A stretch of 25,500 nucleotides of DNA from the NCBI GenBank assembly GCA_023853785.1, contig JAJIRX010001006.1:1-25500 (forward strand). Reading direction: 5' to 3'. How positions within the stretch are numbered: position 1 is the stretch's first letter; every line of letters starts with the position of its first letter. The DNA is from Psilocybe azurescens. Taxonomy: Eukaryota; Basidiomycota; Agaricomycetes; Agaricales; Agrocybaceae. A program made the translations under genes and the position numbers. The notes under the pieces were generated by a model. That model searched no databases. It worked only from the letters and a program-made list of their open reading frames with translations, and was not told where the DNA came from. Below, piece by piece: positions 19,851 to 25,500 of this stretch.

Positions 19851-22658
19851 TCACAACGCGTAGTTATTTGTGGCCGGGGAGACCGAAGCATCGCGCCTTG
19901 GCCAGGTTGGTCCTAAAAGACTGCCATTGGGAGACATTGGATGGGCTGAGGGAAAGCGTCCAGGTAGCGACTGTTGTTCGTAGGCAGGACTCACTGGCAA
20001 CAGGGCTGGACCAGAACCTTCTTCGCTCTGAGGTCGAGACCCTAGGTCTTTCTGGAATAGGGTTGTGTGCGAAAATGGGTAAAGAGGGACACCCACTTCC
20101 AGAGGTTGTTTCTGTGCAGTCATGCGAACAATCTCTCGCATAAGACCCTGCAGCAACCTCTCTTGACGCGCTGTCATTCATTATTTGTTAGAAATCAGAC
20201 AGACCGTGGGGGTAGGATCAAACATACTTCCAATGGGGGATTTCTGACCATATTCCATCATCGCAAACCTAGCCAGAGGTGCACGTATTAGCTTGAGGGG
20301 TAATCGTAAAAAAAAGTCTGAACGCACCTAAGAACATTAATTTCGCCCCACACTGTTGACTCTCTCTCAGAATCGTTGATTTCAATGAAGTATTTGCAAA
20401 GCTGTACTTGTACCACAGCTGCAAGGTACCAACAGATCTGTAAAACTGATTCAGAATGCCAAAATAGACAAAACAAAGAGGACTACACACTGTCACAAAC
20501 GGATGCAGCCTAGTAATATCCAAAGACGTGGCAGATAAGACATAATATGCACCGAGGATACATCGCGCGGAATTGACGCATCTGGCGGTAGACATGTTCT
20601 GCGGATCTGTAAAATCAATATAGGGATTATGTAGTGTGATTGTCGCACTGTTCATTTCAACAGTTAGAGATAACAAAAATTAAAAGTAGAGGGAAAACTT
20701 GCGCGTGTGGGATAATGTGAACCATGTATAAATCTGTGTCCAATGAGCTACCATCGGGTGCGTCGGTCACCCCGGTGTTATTCCTGTATATCTGAGGCAG
20801 ACTTTCCAAAAGTCGGAACAAACCAGTTTGTCGAGTTCTTCAAAGCCCGGTAAGAAGAAGGGGTTTTGATTCTTGCTCGGTGCTGTAGGGGCTCTGAGAT
20901 TACCCCTGACGTTGAAATCAGTGACTTTGCCAAATAGCATCACTGATTTGATGAGGAGAAGGAATGAGTCTGTGTACTGCGGAGGATGCTTGGTGAATAA
21001 ATCAGGAGTGCATAGATCTTGCGGGTTGCTCGGGATTGGCGACTAAGTCGATCAAAAGTGAGTTTATGTTCGCTTCGAGCACAGTACATGACGCACCTCA
21101 GATTCAAAATCTGTGGTTCGTAAAGGCAACTCGGTGCCAAGGTCTCTCTCGTCGACCGCATGGATCCATCCACCGACCGATGCAATACGGTCAAATATTA
21201 TAGTCATCCACCACGTCCGCCGTCTTGATTCTAGATCGCGCAAGTCTTTGGGCGGTGCCAAATAAGCACCAGGAGAGCTGTTGCCATGAGTCGAAAATGT
21301 CCCTGGATAGTTTAGGCGAAGAGGCACGGCGACACGAGTTTGAAAGGCAGCAAAGATCCAAACTTCAACCCAACGCCCTTCTTGATAAAAATACCACGAT
21401 AGAAGGATGCAAGCTTGCATGACAGAGAATATATCCTCGCCGCTAGCCATAGTTTTGTCAATATACTGCCGAGTTTTGCTTGCATGAAACTCAGCAAATT
21501 GATCACGACGAGTTCCGTCGGGTAACGTTACTATATTTTGAGGAGACCATCTTGAACTTGCTGCACACTGTTGCACGTTAGAAAACTTTCCACTACAAGC
21601 GCGGCAGCCTACTCAACTATAGCATGGAGTATGGCCGAATGAGGAAATCCAGGGTCTCGTGGAGATAGTTGCATGGATGCCAGAAATGAAGGTTTGTGGA
21701 GTACACGAGATCCACAAGGATCACACCTAAAGAAAACATCGATGCTAGACAGATATTAGCCAAGAAAGAGTCGGGCGGAATGGATAGACGAACTAATGAT
21801 TCAGTGTTGTAGGATCTGGGAGGTCGGGATTCCAACCGGAAAACAATAAATCCATGAAAGGATCAGAGCCCGGTTTTGCGTTAACATTCTGAAGTTCTGG
21901 GCTACCGCTTGAGCTACGAAACCTCGTCTCAGGGCTATCAGGGGCAATGAGATCAAGGATAGCAAGGGACGCCTGGGGCAAAGTAATTCCTCCTCCATCG
22001 GAAGCCTGAAGACTTCCAGAAATCCCTGGTGGAACGGGAGGCGTCATTCGAGCGCTGTTTGGTGAACCAGACGCCGTTTGTTTGTCGTACAGCTTGCTTT
22101 TTAGTTCAGCTAATTCGAGTGGTAGCCATGAACAAAAATTCACCGCCGGATCCAACAATGTGCTCACATATCTGATCCTCGAGCTCTTTGATTTTTTCAA
22201 CTGGATCTGTGTCCGGTGCCAATCTCAGGCCTTCCACTGGATCGTACGAACATTGGGGTTCGGTAGGATGTCTAAGTTGTGCAGATTGGTAGTGAATCGA
22301 GGTTCAATATGTGCAACGACTTACGCGTAGCCAACCGGTGCGGGAACGCTGACAAGGGCTTGCCACTGCCTTTATTCATTCCTTTAGTATCCTTCGAAAG
22401 TACTTAACTCGAATAACCCACTTAACGCATGTGCCACAGTGGGGACGAGCAGCGTCACATTTCTAACAGGAAGGTTTAATATTTAGGTGCAGAATACTGT
22501 GTGGCAGGCCTAACATACCAACTTTCTTTTCCGACACGATCGGCAAGCCTAATATCGTTGATTAATGGGATGCAACATAAGGTTAGAGGAAATCAGGGAC
22601 ATGCCTGGTTCCTACGAAGAGCTGGTCGTGTGGAGTTTGCACTGGGTGTTTTGGGCAT
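19851..22658 (-). CDS. Zn2Cys6 fungal transcription factor with fungal_trans domain
   Basis: Nuclear DNA-binding regulator; target genes unknown. N-terminal exons are 22658-22605, 22548-22519, 22462-22422, 22369-22325, and one beginning near 22271. The start MPKTPSANSTRPALRRNQ leads into the binuclear cluster ACRSCRKRKLKCDAARPHCG then TCVKQWQALVSVPAPVGYAH and PTEPQCSYDPVEGL. All six Cys are present with spacing 2-6-6-2-23. A short coiled coil follows (DPVEKIKELEDQI, SELKSKLYDKQ). The middle has the fungal-specific regulatory domain: FAEFHASKTRQYIDKTMASG, SVMQACILLSWYFYQEGRWV, then LESRRRTWWMTIIFDRIASV. The Ser/Pro-rich C-terminus ends NNYAL at 19851. Exons between about 20200 and 21000 are small and I did not resolve them. 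The first intron (22604-22549) appears to have a GC donor. Confidence 0.9.
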
Positions 22659-23507
22659 ATTCTAAGAGGTAGGTGAGGGTTTGCGATTGGAGTGTTTAAG
22701 CAATTGATCGCCGTGAGGTTGACGGACAAAGTATTAGTGGGAGATGCGAATGGGATGCAGCCGGAGCACAGGCAGAGGGATGAGTTGAATAGAGTCGATA
22801 TGGATACGCGTTCGAGAAGAGTTTGGTAAGAAGCAGGAACGTATAGTTCAACTTTGGAGGATACTTAAGCAAGTTGGAAGCAGGGCAAGGTTACCCGTCA
22901 CACTAACTGATCGGAGTTACTTACTTTATGTACTATAGTATTGCAAAATATCATCCCACCATTTACCCCATTTTAGCCCAATCCCGCCCATGTGCATTTC
23001 CTGCGGAAGACACTTCCAACACCTGATGCAAGGGTTATCTTTGTTCTACATAATCGTGCTCGCAGATCGTGGTACAATGATTGTTGAGACGCGTTGCAAA
23101 GGCAACGAGCACGTTGCGGGCACGTCCCTAAACAGGCCCAACTCTCAACTATTATCGTATCGGATTGAAGTCTATGACTACAAGGTGTTCATTCTCATTG
23201 TAGACGGTGGACTCGTGTGAAATTTATTTAGCTGGGATTCAGGCGTCGTTAAAACGCAAAGGCGTTCGGTTCAATGACGATGGTAACAACAGAGTTAGCT
23301 ACTGCTTAATCCTGGTGTCGACGCTGTGCATACTCTGCGAAAGCTCTGCCATCACAGCCCTTGATGCAGCCGAAACCTGTCTTAAGTATGAATTACGCGT
23401 TATATTCAGCAGTATGGCAAGTCCTCAGTCCCTAATGACATCTGTCCCCTGATTTGCTTCAAGATCTGGGAGACAAAGCTATTCACTATGAATGTGCAGA
23501 GAAGGTT
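22659..23507. other. 849-bp intergenic region, no recognised gene
   Basis: This should hold the promoter of the Zn2Cys6 gene and the 3' UTR of the UPF0047 gene. Plus-strand ORFs 22990-23220 and 23207-23452 are short, lack splice-extended homologous neighbours and match no family I know. A perfect 6-bp hairpin CGTTGC-AAAG-GCAACG lies at 23092-23107, and GTGCTCG at 23056-23062 can pair with CGAGCAC at 23106-23112. Confidence 0.45.
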
Positions 23508-24347
23508 TCAATGGACCCACAAGACGGTTGCGACAATACGGCGGCTGTGTGGATAATGTCTGAATTCTGTAAGGTATATGCCTATTATTGAACCTTTAGC
23601 ACAGCGTTCTCGATTAAGGTTGTCGTTAATAACAATCTGACCTTGCCAGGTCCCTAGATTAAGGCGGCCATCTGTGATAGGGATGGTGATAGATGACCCA
23701 ATAAGGGATGCTTTGGTATGAGAGACCCTAACAAATATCTAGTCAAAAAGAAACTAGAACAGTGTTCTTATCTAAAGCTCACGAATCACTAGTCGCCGCA
23801 ATTATTAGAGAGTCGCATGTATTCATAGAGGTCACACCCACTCTGGGCCTTCATCGGTATGCCGCCAATTCAAGGATTCAGGAACAAGGTGATCAAGCGC
23901 CATATCCATGTCTTATGGTTATGAAAACAGTTAGTGATGAAAGAAATGTCAAAAGGCCTTCCCACTGGGTGCCTTAAGAATCACCTTTTCGAACATCTGA
24001 TGAGATTAAGGAAATGGTAAACGTTAGCACCATGCTGGTCTCAGAAGGGCCGGCTTCACCTGAGTCGTAGTTCTCGTTGACCGTCAAGGCCGCAGAAGTA
24101 TGCTGACTGACGAAATTTGATATTAGCGCTTGTAATTTCTCATTGTTGGAAAGGTACCTGCATGAAAAGATACAGCATTCCAACCTGTGATGAGCAAAGT
24201 CAAGCTTTCATGCTATGCAACAAAAGATAGGAATAGGCTAGCCTTCACCCCCTCAAGGCCAGGTCGTATATGTGTTAACACCTCCTCTGTGACCAGATGA
24301 CATCCTTTCTCTCTTTTCCCTAGAGTAAAGGTGTTTTGCCAGCCCAT
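23508..24347 (-). CDS. YjbQ/UPF0047 family protein in eight small exons
   Basis: Small conserved protein of the secondary thiamine-phosphate synthase YjbQ/UPF0047 family. E. coli YjbQ has weak thiamine-phosphate synthase activity, but the physiological role is unsettled. Exons: 24347-24249, 24184-24158, 24102-24060, 23996-23985, 23911-23842, 23788-23783, 23727-23642 and 23581-23508. They total 417 nt, or 138 residues, with no frame break and normal family length. Read in order: [85 protein letters not shown], then [17 protein letters not shown] and [20 protein letters not shown]. The conserved QHTSA, NEN, HTDEGPDD and GTWQGIYL segments are all intact. Exons of 27, 12 and 6 nt are each flanked by introns of 51-73 nt. 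No signal peptide is visible, so it is probably cytosolic. Confidence 0.92.
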
Positions 24348-24759
24348 GATCAATGAATGACTTTGAAGTTAGGTTCAGAAGTTGCCTCATGGAGCCTTAC
24401 ACAATCACCTATATATTATCGAGATGCCCCCATTTCGTATGTACATATTTGTTCTCTTATGTACGAACACCAATTAGGATCTTTCTCTTTTGTCTCTACA
24501 GTGCTTTGGCCGTTCAAATTTTCAGTATGTTCGTGGACATTCAACAAGCTGCCGTAGCGTTAGTGAAGCGCGGCTTGTAATAAATTACTATTTCCGATGT
24601 ATGAGTATCCTATGTAAGTTGGTAGTGCGACCTGGAGACTCAGATGTTTTCTGCTACAAACAGATTACAGCATTCCACTTTCATTTGGAAACTTGTTGCT
24701 ATTGTAAAGGATAGACAGGCTAATCGTTCAATCACAAAGATTGCGTCCACAGCATCTCC
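24348..24759. other. intergenic region between UPF0047 and Yth1 genes
   Basis: This should carry the UPF0047 promoter and the Yth1 3' UTR. It is AT-rich. Plus-strand ORFs at 24353-24580, 24357-24557 and 24490-24714 overlap one another in different frames and resemble no protein I know. I see no other structure. Confidence 0.45.
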
Positions 24760-25500
24760 CTAATCTCCGAACCTTTTGATTCTCTCGCTACCTCCTCGAT
24801 TCCCAGGAACGTTGCGATTTCGACAGTGATTAGCGTAATGTCCCTTTTCACCACACTTGGAAACCGGGAAGATTAGTATTTGCATGGAAGAATAAGTATT
24901 GCAATATACCTTGAAACATAAGACTTCGTCAAGGTTGCGTCTTGGAGGACCGTTAACAGCATTGCCAGGGCCTCCAGGTCCAGAAGCTCCGCCACCACCA
25001 CCACCTCCTCGGTCAAAGTCAGCATAACGTCCATAACCTGGTGGTGGAGGACCTAGATCTTTTGCGGATGGAGGTGAAGGTGGGTCATACGCTTTTGCAG
25101 GAGGCATATTCGGCTTTGGGCTATCAGAAATTGATTTAATCACAGTGATTCATATAGATAAACGAACGATACCTACTGGCCTTTGGGACAATCCGGACCC
25201 AAGGGGCAGAATCCTGTCAAGTACGATTGACATGCTACTTTTCGAATATGCTTTCGAGGACATGAAGGACCTATATTCGATCAGGTGAATGGACATATAT
25301 CTCAATATCAATCTGCTCACCTAATTTGCAGAACCCACGATTATAATCGGGACATTCCACTCGTCGCTCCTTGGGATGCGCATATAAGCACTCATCGCCC
25401 GCGGAACAATAACCATACTTGGCGAACCACCAACATTCAGGCATTCTTCGCAGATTATATTCATGCAAGAACTCGCAAGCATCTCCCTTTTACATAGTCC
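24760..25500 (-). CDS. YTH1: mRNA 3'-end-processing protein Yth1/CPSF30 (partial, N-terminus off window)
   Basis: Zinc-finger subunit of the cleavage and polyadenylation factor, binding the polyadenylation signal and nearby pre-mRNA. Exons visible: beyond 25500-25321, 25270-25177, 25120-24910 and 24855-24760, all GT..AG. CCCH fingers in order: the end of one ([13 protein letters not shown]), then [39 protein letters not shown] and [20 protein letters not shown] Pro/Gly-rich linker and a C-terminal CCHC zinc knuckle follow ([14 protein letters not shown]), then [20 protein letters not shown]. The knuckle is present in animal CPSF30 but absent from budding-yeast Yth1. A G appears missing from the run at 25485-25487 (plus-strand C-run), where KRGDACEF should be read. 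The first fingers and the start lie to the right of the window. Confidence 0.95.

Noticed and set aside
1519..22658. A metabolic gene cluster built on the SMP-30 lactonase and the Zn2Cys6 regulator
   Set aside because: They are about 17 kb apart with housekeeping genes between, and no tailoring enzymes or transporters are present.
22990..23452. Overlapping plus-strand ORFs (76 and 81 codons) as new small genes
   Set aside because: They are at chance length, have no recognisable motif, show no splice links to neighbours, and resemble no known protein.
23728..23841. A single 114-nt intron in the UPF0047 gene
   Set aside because: It is in frame, but it loses the conserved Asp-Asp of EGPDD and is twice the normal intron size; the 6-nt microexon reading explains both. 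I keep it as the alternative to test.

Overview
The window looks like nuclear DNA of a filamentous basidiomycete fungus, most likely an Agaricomycete. Genes are densely packed on both strands and cut by many short introns (mostly 44-67 nt) with GT..AG ends. The proteins are fungal housekeeping types: cytosolic and mitochondrial ribosomal proteins, mitochondrial acyl carrier protein, Yth1 with a zinc knuckle, and a Zn2Cys6 regulator. Exon structures below were rebuilt by eye from splice signals and family conservation. The species is not identified. I see no transposon, tRNA, rRNA, CRISPR array or prokaryotic island.

Layout. 532-1275 (-) mitochondrial ribosomal protein bL17. 1519-2806 (-) SMP-30/gluconolactonase-like protein. 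3201-3798 (-) mitochondrial acyl carrier protein. 4368-5145 (+) ribosomal protein L16/uL13. 5486-6627 (+) three-KH RNA-binding protein. 7177-8518 (+) NUFIP1-like snoRNP-assembly protein. 8546-13024 (-) large M16 zinc metallopeptidase. 13527-15251 (+) Ngl2-like exonuclease. 15417-18605 (-) DH-PH RhoGEF. 18770-19582 (+) small membrane protein of unknown role. 19851-22658 (-) Zn2Cys6 transcription factor. 23508-24347 (-) YjbQ/UPF0047 protein in eight tiny exons, which no single ORF reveals. 24760 to beyond the right edge (-) Yth1/CPSF30.

How the genes relate. No pathway cluster is evident. Several genes touch RNA metabolism (L16, KH protein, NUFIP1-like, Ngl2-like, Yth1). Several are mitochondrial or plausibly so (bL17, ACP, the M16 protease with a presequence-like N-terminus). 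Three close divergent pairs share promoters (ACP/L16, M16/Ngl2-like, RhoGEF/membrane protein), and two convergent pairs have very short gaps (27 and 165 bp).

Two global properties matter to any user. First, almost every conserved gene carries one or more single-base losses in short homopolymers that break an otherwise perfect reading frame. This looks like uncorrected long-read assembly error, not decay. Second, splicing is unusually fine-grained: coding exons of 6, 8, 12, 13, 21, 22 and 27 nt and three probable GC-AG introns can be read directly. The 6-nt exon in the UPF0047 gene is the most striking single feature.
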